In this document: piece after piece, positions 49,401 through 61,006 of the stretch | Numbering within the stretch: position 1 is the stretch's first letter | Layout of the letters: each line of letters opens with the position of its first letter | Assembly: GCA_009869945.1 (NCBI GenBank) | Contig: WIXG01000050.1 | Coordinates: 248,001-312,000, forward strand | Direction of reading: 5' to 3' | Source of the DNA: Mesaphorura yosii | Lineage: Eukaryota; Arthropoda; Collembola; Poduromorpha; Tullbergiidae | DNA: 64,000 nt | Position numbers and translations under genes: made by a program | Notes under the pieces: generated by a model | The model's database searches: none | The model's input: the letters and a program-made list of their open reading frames with translations, nothing else | Told to the model about the DNA's origin: nothing

Positions 49401-49416
49401 AACTTAAAAGCCCAAA
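37465..49416. other. 12-kb gene-poor region
   Basis: No gene could be supported. The sequence has many A/G- and CA-rich tracts and short tandem bits such as GAGGCGAGGCGAGG near 41710 and CAAGGCAAGGCAAGG near 48500. Two spots on the minus strand look like exons and are discussed in findings (45639-45734 and 43263-43325). No transposase, reverse transcriptase, tRNA or long repeat was recognised. It probably holds introns and regulatory DNA of the receptor gene. Confidence 0.4.
45639..45734 (-). other. Candidate signal-peptide exon
   Basis: A minus-strand ATG is followed by 32 codons with a basic start and a long hydrophobic run (QFFLHLLFSLLFVLEML), ending in phase 0 at a GTAATG donor. It could be the first coding exon of the PDF-receptor-like gene 14 kb downstream. 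No linking exon is proven. Confidence 0.25.
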
Positions 49417-49777
49417 ATGAAGTTTCTCATTGCTTCCTGTTTATTTGCATTGGTACTTTGCTTCAATTTCCAGCAAAGTAAGCCACACACTGTTTACGAT
49501 ATGGCAAGCACTAAATCTGATTCTGAATTTCTCGACAGGCTTGGGGGACGAGTTAGTGGACTGGTACAGCTGTGCTGATAAAGCCGATGGAAACTACCCG
49601 CATCCTTCGGACTGCACGAAATTCATGAGCTGTGTCGCGCATGTAAACGCGTACGAGCGGTCTTGTAAGGCTTGCGATGACAGTGACCAGAAGAATTGTC
49701 CGAAAGGGAAACTTCAGTACAGTGCGGCCTCAGATACCTGTCTTCCAGCCAGCGAAGCTCCTTGCGTCACGGGTTGA
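49417..49777 (+). CDS. Secreted chitin-binding protein (peritrophin-A / CBM14)
   Basis: Exons 49417-49477 and 49539-49777, phase 1 (GTAAGC donor, CGACAG acceptor), encode 99 aa. Exon 1 is a signal peptide (MKFLIASCLFALVLCFNFQ). The rest is one chitin-binding type 2 domain with eight cysteines: WYSCADKADGNYPHPSDC, then TKFMSC, the family's typical F-x-x-C spacing, and the final DTCLP. CBM14 domains bind chitin in the peritrophic matrix, cuticle or tracheae. The pair of extra cysteines (SCKAC ... NC) between the usual positions is unusual and may form an added disulfide. A TATA-like GAATATAAAAG lies near 49311. Single-domain length suggests a small matrix or immune protein rather than a structural peritrophin. 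Confidence 0.88.
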
Positions 49778-52698
49778 AAAATTATGGATTACAAGAAGCG
49801 TTTACGTTTACAGATTCTAAGATTAAGCCTTATGAAACCACGTCTTCATTCTTCATGCAATTAAATGAGAAAAATGTTAAGAACTCGGCGCTAAAAATAT
49901 GCACCACTTTTAATGACCGCAATTATTAAGAACCCAAACATTAGAGTTCAGTCGAGCTGTGTTCACGCGCAGCGTCGACATAATGAGGCTCACTCGAGCT
50001 AACGACGCGCCGGGAGAGAAAATGAAAGCCTTCTTGCCTTCCACCGCGTCGTGTAATCAAAAATACACAGTCTAGTCGAATTTACTTCCATGAGCCATGA
50101 GTTTCTTCTTCCCGTAATAAATTAACTTCCAACCAGAGCAAGTCAGCATGTTTTACAGCAGACAGCGACAGTACAATGGTGAATGACGTGGTTCGCGTAT
50201 CGCATTATTCATCCAGCCATCAGTACAAAATAATATCGCAAGATTAATTGTAAAAATTTATTGATGTTATCGATCGTGTCGATGTTTTATGACATCGTTC
50301 CGGCTGGCAACTAGCCGGGACGGGAACGTGCCTGCAGCCAGCTGAACATGTTTATGTTCCACCCGACCGATTGCAATTGTGAAGGAGACGAGACGCAGAC
50401 GCCAAATTTATAATGCACTTCTATCGTGCCGTGCTATCGTGATTCGTGCCCTGATTACAGCAGTTTCGCAATGCAATTCTTACAAAAGAGAGATAACCTC
50501 AAGCCTTAAGCGAGACGAGGCGAGGCCAAGCTTACCTTGAACGATAAATTGATAAGGGTTGCCAATGCCAAATGCTGAAAGATTAAAAATCAATTGAGAA
50601 CGGGCTTTGACACTTTCTTCTGGTTTCTGGCTTTTTTCGCCAAATTCGGCAGGGTCGTCACGGATTCCTCGAAGAAGAAGTCATTCAAGGGTAGGCCAGC
50701 CTTTGTGCAAGTCGCGAACCGTAACTTTTCTAAGCACGCGGCACGCGGAAAATGAGTGACTGTCAATCCGACGCAAACAACTCAGTGCTTGGTAGAAGCC
50801 GTACAAGTGCAAATTCTTTTCAACTCTCGCGAACAAAAGAACGCGAGTTGTTGCTTGCCTGTGCGCGTTTTAATGGAAAAACCAATTTTTTGGAATCACT
50901 TAAGAAGTGTCACTTTAAAAGAAACTTTTTGTATTTTTCTCGTCATATTGTTTATGGCTTTCTTTTTTTGTTCTCGCTCGCACTTCGCACTTTCACTTTT
51001 AATGCGCTTTCACTGCTAACTGGTGGAGTGCTTGGGTTGCCGGGCGCGATGACGCCAATAATTTCGATAAGTACAAAGTACATAAGCCAGCGGCCCCACG
51101 AGCACAGTACAGCACAAGAATTCAATGTTTCCAAAGAGTTCTCAAATATCTCAATAATTCCTTCGAGGCCAAGAGAAAAATGCCGCCAATCAAAGACACT
51201 CGTGCATGGCGCGGCATTGACCAGACTTTGGCTTTGGTTTGTAGGCTCCTTGGTTACAAGTTTGGTTTCTTTGCTTAAGTTTTCTCAGCTTAAGGGTCCC
51301 AAAGCGGTATAAATCCTTCAGGGAGTGTTTGCTCTTTTTTCTTCGATAAATTCTACACCCAGACAAATTCTATTGGACAGCAAAAGCACGTGCTGGACAA
51401 TGGTCACATTGCCCAGAGAGAGTTTGGCTTCAGGGCCTCCAAACTTGCGTTAAATGTCAACTCGAATTAAATCTCACAAAACCACGTCTAAGGTTCAGCC
51501 ACTCTAAAATGCACTAATTTAGAGAGGATTGCCTTGTTTCGTGAGAATTGTGTTTCAGGAATTAAGAAACGATGTAATAAACGCGTTATTGTGTGCTCCA
51601 GCTCCAAGTTTCTAGTCAACTCTGCAAACTCACCCGTACTGTAACGGCTCGTATTGTGAATGAATGAATCCTTCTTGAAATTTAGAACGAGAAACAGAGA
51701 AAGCACGAGTTGTCTCAGCTTTCCCTGCCTAAAAACTGTACACGCATTCAAGTTTTGTTCAACAGGTTTCTCCATAAACATTCAGTTGGTACGCACAAAA
51801 TTAGGAGACAGGGCAAAAACTTCGCTCACGTCGCGGCATGTAATTCACTTTGCCTGATGTTATTACAACTTTATTACAGCACTAAATTATGATGTGGCTT
51901 GTAAAAGCTACGCTTTGCGAATCGAGATGACGATGACGGTTGACGAGTCTCAAGATACCTCACAGCACACAACAAAAGACAGCATAGGACAGAACTTTCA
52001 CCAAGAAGAGAAGTCCTCTCTCGTGTCTGAACTGACTGATGGCTGGCAGACAAAAGAAAATTGTTACATGAAATGTGCAGAAGAAAGCAGGTTGAAAGGA
52101 GAAATTGATACAACAGCCTTAAACGCAAGCGGAGAGCCGAAACACAATCGCAATGTGAGAGTGCATTAGACATTAGACAAGTGTGTATCAAAACTTTCAC
52201 AACTCAGCCAGCTCTCAGCCGTTTCAGCTCAGCTGGTTCGTATCATGTTGATGTTGTACAACGCTTTCCCATTACGAGCGCGACTACGATTACTTTTACC
52301 ACCCATCGGCTCGAGTGAAATGTGCAATTGTGCGTCGTTGTGCGTTTTACTCTCACGTGTGTCTACTCAACAATTTCTGGAAAAATGTTTGAATTTATTC
52401 ACATATGAGTTGCAGTTCCATTACACTGTAATATTACAGTAAGAGTAATTCCGATATCATTGTTACATACGCGATGATCTACATATAAAAGATTTGGATT
52501 AAGTTGGGACTGAGACTGGGATATGCTTGGAACTTAACTTTGTCCTGCAATGGAATTATAATTCGTTTCCTTTGCTTAATGCCTAATGAAAGTTTATTAT
52601 CACAAAGAGAACTCACGCCTGCCAACAACACACCATGAGTTTTTGCAACAGCGAATTATTAGAAAGTAATAAGGAATCCTCTAACAGCTAAACAAGGA
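49778..52698. other. Intergenic with one doubtful open frame
   Basis: The only long frame is 50752-51312 (186 aa from an ATG, one hydrophobic stretch, no family). The remainder is AT-rich and shows no splice-supported exon. A short hairpin CCGGCT-N7-AGCCGG occurs at 50300-50318. Confidence 0.35.
50752..51312 (+). CDS. Doubtful open frame, unknown
   Basis: ATG-started frame of 186 aa. It is Ser/Lys-rich at the start, with a hydrophobic run around residues 68-100 (YGFLFLFSLALRTFTF, GGVLGLPGAMTPI). No domain was recognised. Length is only slightly beyond what chance allows in 64 kb, and codon use is unremarkable. Confidence 0.22.
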   Translation: MSDCQSDANNSVLGRSRTSANSFQLSRTKERELLLACARFNGKTNFLESLKKCHFKRNFLYFSRHIVYGFLFLFSLALRTFTFNALSLLTGGVLGLPGAMTPIISISTKYISQRPHEHSTAQEFNVSKEFSNISIIPSRPREKCRQSKTLVHGAALTRLWLWFVGSLVTSLVSLLKFSQLKGPKAV

Positions 52699-55600
52699 TC
52701 ATGTGTCATTGGGGTCATACTCATCATCACTTTCGTCCGTACTGGATGCCAATGAAGCGACTTCGTACTCCTCGACTTCCTCATCTGAATCATCGCCATC
52801 AGAATCAGAGTGCGCTTGCTGGTCTTCTTCCGTCTCGTCTTGGCTGTCGAGTTCGATAGTTTCGTCTTCTGGAAGCAATTCGTCTAGCAGCCGATCGACA
52901 TCTGTCATAGAGAAATCAGAATATGCTATTGAAACAAAAATGTTTCAAAAACATGTTAGAAAAGAAAAGAAAATGAAACGAAATGATAGGTGAAAGCAAT
53001 TTGGTGCAACTGAAAGACACATTGAGCAGAAAGCGGCAACAGTCAAACAAAAAAAGAAGCAAACCTAAATCTTCTTCGTTGTCATCTTCGTCATCATCAG
53101 CCTCCTCATTATCCTCCTCCTCCGAGTCATGTGACTGAACGTCATCTTCTTCATCCCCTTCCTCCGTATCTTTCGCTCTTCCAACATCGTAGTAGCGAAT
53201 ACATGAATCTGATACGGTCGCCGTGTCTGCGAAGTGGCTCTCGACCAATACAATTTGCAGATCATTCGGTGATGACGCCAAAGCTGATATGGATCTAAAA
53301 TATTAAACATAGCAAAATTAGCAAAGAGTGTTTAATGCAACCAAATAGAACTAGAGTACTTACCGTTTGAGTTCTATGGTCCCGATCGACGAGTAGTCTT
53401 GCGAGTCCAGTGTCACGAAACTTGTGTCGGAAGCCTTGAAACCTTCACTTGTCTCCTTCTCGGCCTTTATCCCATATATGACATCACCCAGACTTGTGAA
53501 CGAAACGAACGATTGGTCTAAACTTTTAACTGTGCACAACAGCTTGAAGGTTCGGAAATCCCAAACTTCAGAGTTGGCTATGATTTCCAAGCCATTCGGG
53601 TGGAATACACCGTTGATGTTTTCATTCAGCTTGTCGAACTTGTGAATTTCTGTTCCCGCGCGGCAATCCCACAAAACTCCGTCAGACAGGACCAAGTTGT
53701 CAGTGGGATCGAATGTAGCTCTATTTTTATGATAAGAATTTGATATTCTCGGTTCCAATGAAAATAATTTCTTTGTTGACTCAATGTCATAAATGTATGC
53801 GTGGTCAATGTTTGTTGCGATCACTTTGTCTTGATTCAATTTACTAAACTCGACGTACTCCTCTCGTTCAAATTCGATTACTTTATCAAACAGGCCCTCC
53901 ATCTTCCACAGTGCAGACAAAGGACGCCTCCATATGCTCGATGTCAACAGCAAAGACCCTTTCTTGTTTGGCTGCACGTGGTAAATCTCAGAATCGTGAC
54001 AAGCATAGGTTCCGTCTTCATTAGCAGTCACATTGTTGAATAACTTAATCTGGCCTTGATGTGTACCCACAATAACCCACTGGTGACAACTCGAGAATGC
54101 ACATGAAGCAAACTGATCTTGCTCTGCGCGGATTGTTCTGCAATAGCAATATTAGCAAATATTGGTCAATTGTCAACTAGAGACAAAATTATATGTTGTA
54201 ATTACCTGAATGGTTTGAATTTGGAATAGATTTGCTTCTTATCGAATCGTGTACCAGGCGTCCAGAACGGCTTGACAAACCGAGATCCGAAATTCGCTGA
54301 AGTTGATCGGGATTTTGGTGCTGGACATTTATGAGGAACAATTAAGTCAAACGTTGGGCACGTCACCATTGGTGTCTTGCACAATGAATGCTGATTTGTT
54401 AGGTATTCCTTCACAATTGTGTCTAAAGTAATTTCTCTGCCACGTTGCTTTGACGGAAAGTTCCAAGCGGTTTTGTTTTTTCTTGTAAGTACTGGAGTTA
54501 AAGCGTTGTTGACAGGCGTAGGTGGCGGTGAAGGAGTCAAGGAGGCCTCCCGTGCAAGTGCTTCGGCGGTTTGCTGTAATCCTTTGTTACGTAGATGTTC
54601 ATGGATAAGTTCTAGTAATTGTTTCTCATTGTATTGAATCTTCGTTTGCGAAATCAGGTCAGACTTGTGAATGGCGACCATAGACAGGGCATAGTCCATT
54701 CCAACTTGTTTGCCATACACCTGCTTCAATATTTCCATTCCATATTTCTGAAACAATACATGGTCTTGCCTCTTCTCTTGTAATATTGGTTCTCTCATTA
54801 GGATATGAATCAAACCACTTTGCATTATTGGCAATTGTTCTAGCACTTGGCACACCGATTGATAGCGGGCTAAACCAGATAGGCACCAACATGCAAGAGC
54901 CCTTAAGCTATCGGCGTCAGTGATTGGTGTCTTCACCAGCAGCAATCGAGTTAGGATTAAGATGCCGTTATTAACTCGCACGCACTCCCAAATACGATGA
55001 AGAAGGTCTTCAGAAGATTTCAAAGATTTTCGCACAGGTGTCGGTGTCCTCGGATTCGGAACTAAGAAAGTGCCACTTTTGGAATCGACAGAAGAGCCAG
55101 TCTACCAAGAAGGAATCAGGCAAATATTAGACGCCTCAATCATGTGAAGTATTTGAAAAGTAAGTACAATCTGGACCCTTTGCTTACCCTATTTCGAGGT
55201 CCACAGACACAGTTCCCAAGAACAAGTAAAGCTGAACGCTGCACGTCGGGATCTGAAGCAACTTCACCTTCAGCTGCTGATAAAATAATGCTTAGCCCAT
55301 ACGACGAACTAGCACTTGCTCCCAAATTGAATCGTTCAGTAAGAAGAAGCTGAACTCTAGGAACCAAGCAGCAAATGGCAAGAACATCCAAGACCGACTT
55401 CACCGTTTCAGCTCTTCCAGAATAATTCCAGTCGTAAGCAAGTGCGAGAGCTTGCATTAAAATTTGAAGCCCTCCAAGCCTGACTAACTTGTCTACAGGA
55501 TGCCAGCGCACCCAAAGCGGCAATTGTTCCAGAACTATGTTATTTAGTTCCCGCAGTGCCTCCGGTTCATGCTTCAAAGGCTGAAAGCAAAAGTAAATGT

Positions 55601-58160
55601 TAATCATAACGGTCGTTTTTCAATTTGGTCAACTCTTCAATTTTGAAATTGATACAAAATCATGCGAGACTAACCTTAAACGATGAAACTGGTGACTTTT
55701 GGTCGTCAATTTCTCCTTTCATTCTCTTCAATTTCTCACCCAGGAAGCTCAAGTGGCATTCGAAGTATCGCTTCAGGTTGCAGCACACATGCTTGACAAT
55801 TTGACGAGTAACTAACTGATCTTCATCTGAGACTTTGTCATCACTTCGGAAATCTGGCTGTGTTGAAATTATATTCAGCACTCTTCTCAATCCGTCACTG
55901 TTGTCGAATAAATCGAGCATAATCTTGAATGGATACACAACTCCAAAGAACATGAGAGCATGATTCCGCCCAGAAGTGTGTGAACATTCCAACAGCCACA
56001 TTGCGTAGCTAAAAGTTGATTCCAATTAAAATATGGTAGCGGAAATTGCAGTGGTTGATAAGAAAGAGTTAATAAGATTACTTACTTGGTTAGACTAGTT
56101 AGGACTGATCGTGGCATCTGGCACACTCTCATCATCGCATCTTCCGAGTACGCGATGTAGTAAAGACTGAGTGAAACTCCTGTGGCGGACACGCTGGGTC
56201 TTGGTACTTGAAGCAGTGTCTGGAGTCCGTTGCATCGGATGAACTCGAGTGCGAACTTCTTGTGGCATAACAATGCGCTAAGGTATTTCAGTGCTTCAAA
56301 TGTTAAGCGCGAGTCCTTTGTTTTTTGAGTGTCCAAATAGTTCAAGATTAGTTCGATAGCGTTGTGCTCGTATGCGTAACCCAGCATCTGGAAGCAAAAA
56401 TTCAGCGATTAGGAAATTCATCGGGTTTGCTCGAATTTTCATACACATATATTTACATACTTCCTGGTACTCTCCCAACGGTGACAGGTATCTGAGCGTG
56501 AATATTTGCTTCATGGCAAGTGAAATTGGGTGCACTTTCCACTCCCCAATGATGTTTGGCTCCAATTCCGCCCAAGAGCTGCTGCTGCTGCAATCATTCT
56601 TGTCACTCACGCCGTTTCCGATCCCTTCAGAGGCTGTAAAAATAAGTTTCGTCGTCATTAATAGCCATTAATAGACATCAGTCGCCATTATTGGAACATT
56701 AACGACGTATTAATCACTTTTTACTTACCAAAACATATTTCATCTTCGTCTGCGAAATCAAACTTGATTCGTTTCGACTTGGAGTCCGTTGGTAAAGCAG
56801 CTCTCTTCCTCTTGAAAGAGGATGAATTCGAATTGAGCTGTGCTGAGGGTTTGGGTGTTGAGAAAGCAAACTGAGCAAATGGTCTTAAGAATTCTTCTTG
56901 TAGAGTCCGAAGTCTCGTCAGCATTAATCCGACCATTCGAAAATTCTTGTCCCTGCGCAAATGGATACAAATATGTTACATATTGAATTGTACAATAAGT
57001 TAATCTGGAAATTACAACAGAGTAAAATTTTACCTGAACTTGGAAGCAACGTCCGGTAATTCCATTGATGCGCCAAGCAATCCTAATGAATACGATTGCA
57101 GAGGTTCAGGACCAGTCTCTGCCCATTCAAACAATTTCGTTATCAGTCCCTCAGTTTCCTGCAACAGGAGATTAATTAGTTATTGCAGCTGTTGGTTTTT
57201 AAGAAGCTTGTCAAATACCACCTACCTGATAAACTACAGATGTTTCTAGTCCAGGCAAAATGTCAATGAACAATCGGCAGGCCGCAGTGCTAAGTTCGGT
57301 TTGGCCAGTACAATTCAGGTAAGTGTGAACCAATTTCGCCATGAATGCTTCTTTCTTAAATAGAGCTTTAAGTGAATGTCCAAGTCCACACGAAGGATGA
57401 GTTCGACATGGATGGCGGTCATCGAACGGATCAGGATCCAACTTCAAGTACTGTTCAGTCTCACCCTCGACTATTTCTGCCAGTCTAGAAGATTAGAAGA
57501 AACATTTAGGTTTAAATAAACCATACTTAAGCACTGAAGGAATGAGTGATGCAAATTATGAACTAGAAGTTACCTCGTTAAGTATGGAATCGGGTCGAAA
57601 TTTTCTTGGGAGTTCTTTTCTTCCCACAGTTTCAGTACAGGTCCAACTTCTCCCATTTCATGTAATTCAAGCTCTCTGGGCAATCCGTCGGAACTTTCAC
57701 CATTCGCTTCATTGTTTTCATTCTGACTAGTTTCATCATCCGCATCCAAATCTAAAGTATCGTCATCATCATCGTCAAGGTCGAGCCCACCATTATCGAT
57801 TGACAATAACCCCGCAAGACCAGCCGCAATCGTTCTCCTATTCAATGGCCGCAGATTTAAACCTCTTCTGAAGTATCTTCGTTCACGTGCTTGCAGTGGT
57901 GGAGGGCCTGGAGGCTCCCCATTAGCACTTTCTAGGTTCGGCATTTGTAGGTCCAGTTCTTCTGAAGAGTCGTCATTACTGTTGTTGCCATTTACCAGTG
58001 CTGACTCCATATTGTCAATGTCAGGGATAGGGATATTGTTGCTATTACTTCCGTTGTCTTGCTCCTCATTGTTGGAAGCGCCGAGCGCATCAACGGGGTC
58101 GGTAGCATTGTTATCACTGGCATTCTGACTATTTGCCCCGGAGTTTTCTTGTGAATCCAT
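52699..58160 (-). CDS. DCAF1: DDB1- and CUL4-associated factor 1 (DCAF1 / Mahjong)
   Basis: Twelve exons on the minus strand: 58160-57574, 57484-57226, 57158-57034, 56952-56729, 56633-56461, 56387-56086, 56008-55675, 55580-55188, 55101-54206, 54137-53364, 53294-53065 and 52901-52699. All are GT-AG with continuous phase, total 1499 aa (human DCAF1 1507). DCAF1 is the substrate receptor of the CUL4-DDB1 ubiquitin ligase and also works with the EDD/UBR5 ligase. Visible parts: an acidic Asn/Ser/Asp-rich N-terminal 195 residues, the armadillo-like region starting with PFDDRHPCRTHP, YAMWLLECSHTSGR, a LisH motif around 957-990 (NEKQLLELIHEHL), a WD40 propeller from about residue 1100, and a very acidic C-terminal tail ending EYDPNDT. 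In flies the orthologue mediates cell competition with Lgl. Nuclear, housekeeping. Confidence 0.97.
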
Positions 58161-58668
58161 ACTTGTGAGGCGACAGGACACTAATTTGCGATACTAAAAG
58201 CGAAAACTTTGCGGAATTAAGGTAATTAAACAGTAAACTATGAAGTTATCAGTGAACCGTACGTTAACCTTCTGCAACTCTGTACTATTCCAGAGTAAAA
58301 ATATGAGTTCTGCAATGAAACTTGTTGCTAAACGTCGTGGCTGTGGACTGGCCTGACAATCACATGTGAAACGTGTGAAACATGCAGTTGATTACTACGC
58401 TACATTGCAAAAATAGCATTGGGGAATATGCACCGTTAACAAAAGATATTAACGTCTTTGAAGTACGCGCGAGCGTGTTTCAGGTTGTTCGTCCACAGGT
58501 GGCGGGCGTCTCGCTTTAGCCAGGCGCTGCGATGAACGAATTGGTAACAAAGACTCGACTCGAACTCCAATTAATTAAACCTGACTTTATTTGCTTGTCC
58601 GTGTCAAAAATCGATAATTTCATTAACATTAGTTACTAGAAGTCCTAGATTAGCTAGTATACTATTCA
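58161..58668. other. Promoter region of DCAF1 and 3' end of the ACE-like gene
   Basis: 508 bp without coding sequence. It separates two minus-strand genes, so it should hold the DCAF1 promoter and the polyadenylation region of the other is on the lower side. Confidence 0.4.
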
Positions 58669-61006
58669 TTAGGCTCTGTGAGTAGACACTCTAAGCATTT
58701 CTAGCGGATCACTTCGTAGCAGTCTTGGCCATCCAATTTGGAGTCCACGTCTTTCGTTTCGGTCTTCTAGATACTCGTGCAGCGGTTCGAAGTAGTCGAG
58801 CATGGGATCCGTGTCAAGCTGCGTCTGATTAGCTACGAGTCTCAGGACCTCCCTCCATGGCTTCGAAGCGCCAAGCTCAAGAATAGACACGATTTTGCTC
58901 CGGCCTCTTGCATCGAATGGCGATTTTGTGATGTCGCACGTGATCAAGTCCTCCGGAGAGCCGTCGGACTCGCTCGCCCATACACACAGCGCCTTGTAGA
59001 TTTGGTACTTGAGCACGATTGCTATGTAATCTTCCAGCGGGTTCCTGTTCGTTGTCAGAATTGATGTGAAGTCGACAGTAGAAAGTCTTGGCTCAGGCGG
59101 ACGAACACCAATCAGATTCTGCCGCAGCATCCACCAACGGCGATTGTAGTTCTCCAGCGAGAACATGTTCCTCTTGCTGACGGTGCTGCTAGTACTCGCG
59201 AAAGCACTGGCACCAAAGAATTCCAGGCTCCAGCGAAATGTTGCTAGCGCTTGAATCATGACAGGAAAATCTCGTAATGCTTCCTTGTACAAATAATTCA
59301 AGTAGGATGGAGAATCTTCGATGTAGTCGTCGTCGGCCAATCCGAATTTTACTAGCTGTACAGGTCTTGTCAACGCCAAAACCAGGGCTTCTTCAAATCC
59401 ACGCTCGAGTGCTACACACAATTAAAAGTTTCAGGAAATAGTCAGAATATTGGGTAGGATCACGAAACTTACCATTTGTAATAGTTTTCTGGAACAAAAA
59501 TGGCTTACTCCTTCGAATCATGTGAACTTTAACACGAACCATGATTCGAATCAAACTCTTGAAACTTTCTTCATTCATTTCTTTGTTCGACCCACAAATG
59601 GCAACTTTCAGTTCCTTTAATTTAGCAGATTCGTAAATGACTGTCGAATCGCAGAAATTTCTCCGCATCTGGCCAGTCTGGTTTTGAATGCCATGGTCAA
59701 ATTCAGTCGAATTCGGGTTTCCGAACAAAGACTGCTCCCAGAATGATGGAGGCATTGCTGGAAAGTCCAGCATCACCAAATAATTTTCTATCAGCTTAGC
59801 TAGTGTGATTACATTGCTGTTGCTGAATTTCCCATTCCTGAGTTGATTATCCATGTCCACATCGTTGCGCCCAGTGTAAGGTTTTGTGATGGTGTACACT
59901 TTCTCCCATCCAGTTCGGCTGTTGCCAGTAAAACCGAAGAACTGTTCTGGAATTGTTCCCGTACCTGGGCCATTGGTCACTGTGATTGGGGTCGACGTGG
60001 TTGTAGAGTTCAGATCGTCGTCTTCCTCTTCTTCGTCGTTGTCAGCTCCTTGGTTTTGTTTTTCTGCAGCCGACGAAGTTAAATTGTAAACCTGGCCAAT
60101 TTCTGCTCGCACGTAAGCATGCAGTTCGTCGTAGAGAGGTTTGAGATTGTACCATAGATCGTACATTTGGTTGATGAATTCCTTCGAGTTGGTGCCCGTT
60201 GATCCATCTTTGCCATTAGCGCCATCGCTGCCTTCATCTTGATCTCGGCGATTCGTGTCTCGTGAGTGCAGTTTTAATTCGTATTCCGACGATAGTAAGT
60301 AGTCCTTATAACTCGAAAATTGGTTAAGCAGGGCATTTTCGTTGAGCAGTTGCACAAATGGCTTAATGTAAGATTTGAGATATAAGCTCGTCTCATCGTG
60401 GAATTGAATCCAGTAAGCAGATGTCATTTGCTTTTCGTACTCGAAGAAAACATTCGATGACCAGTTGCCGCTTAGTCGAGTAGCTTCGCCGGCGCGATGT
60501 ATCTTTTGTACCTGACCATTCCAAATCTCGCCAGAACTTCGGATGATGTGGTTGAAGTGCCGCAGCTTGGAAGGCGGAAGTTTAATATTGAGGAGCGGGC
60601 TCAGGCTCGAAATCGGCAACGGTGAATGATGCAAAATGATGTCAAACTTCCTGGCGAGTGTCTTCTGCCTCTCTGATAACGAAGTCAGCTCTGAGAGCAC
60701 GTGATAGAACTCGAAAGACGTCAAATTGCTCTGGATTTCGTGAATAAGATTTGTCCACAAGACTACACGCTTTTGCAGATTCTCCCAGTTCTCTTGGCTC
60801 GAATTCACGCTGAAGTTCCAATTTGCGTCAATCAACTTCGCGTGTTCAGCGTCCATCCGCCTCTCGACGTGGGCCAAAAATTTTTCTGCTTTTGACTCAA
60901 TCGAGTCGAGGACTTCCCGTTGGTACATCAAGTACACGACGAGGATCAGGAGAAGGCTGGAGAGGAAGAGCAAAAGTGTCACCCACACTTTCCAGGAAAA
61001 CTTCAT
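58669..61006 (-). CDS. Angiotensin-converting-enzyme-like (M2 family) membrane protein, catalytically dead
   Basis: Two exons on the minus strand, 61006-59473 and 59411-58669 (phase 1), encode 758 aa. Residues 7-27 are a hydrophobic segment after a short basic N terminus, so this is a type II membrane protein or uncleaved anchor, unlike the C-terminal anchor of vertebrate ACE. M2-family landmarks are present: KPLYDELHAYVRAEIG, TGWEKVYTI, PPSFWEQSLF, ENYNRRWWMLRQNLIGVRPP, IYKALC and a late PMLDYFEPLHEYL. The zinc motif HEMGH is replaced by HMIRR at residues 495-499, and the downstream GFHEAIGD reads GFEEALVL. Without zinc ligands it cannot be a peptidase. It resembles in concept the nematode ACN-1 and inactive insect Ance paralogues. 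Acidic, low-complexity insert at about residues 320-340. Probably extracellular. Confidence 0.87.

Noticed and set aside
58669..61006. Active ACE-type dipeptidyl carboxypeptidase
   Set aside because: The HEMGH zinc motif is absent, so only the family relation, not the activity, can be claimed.
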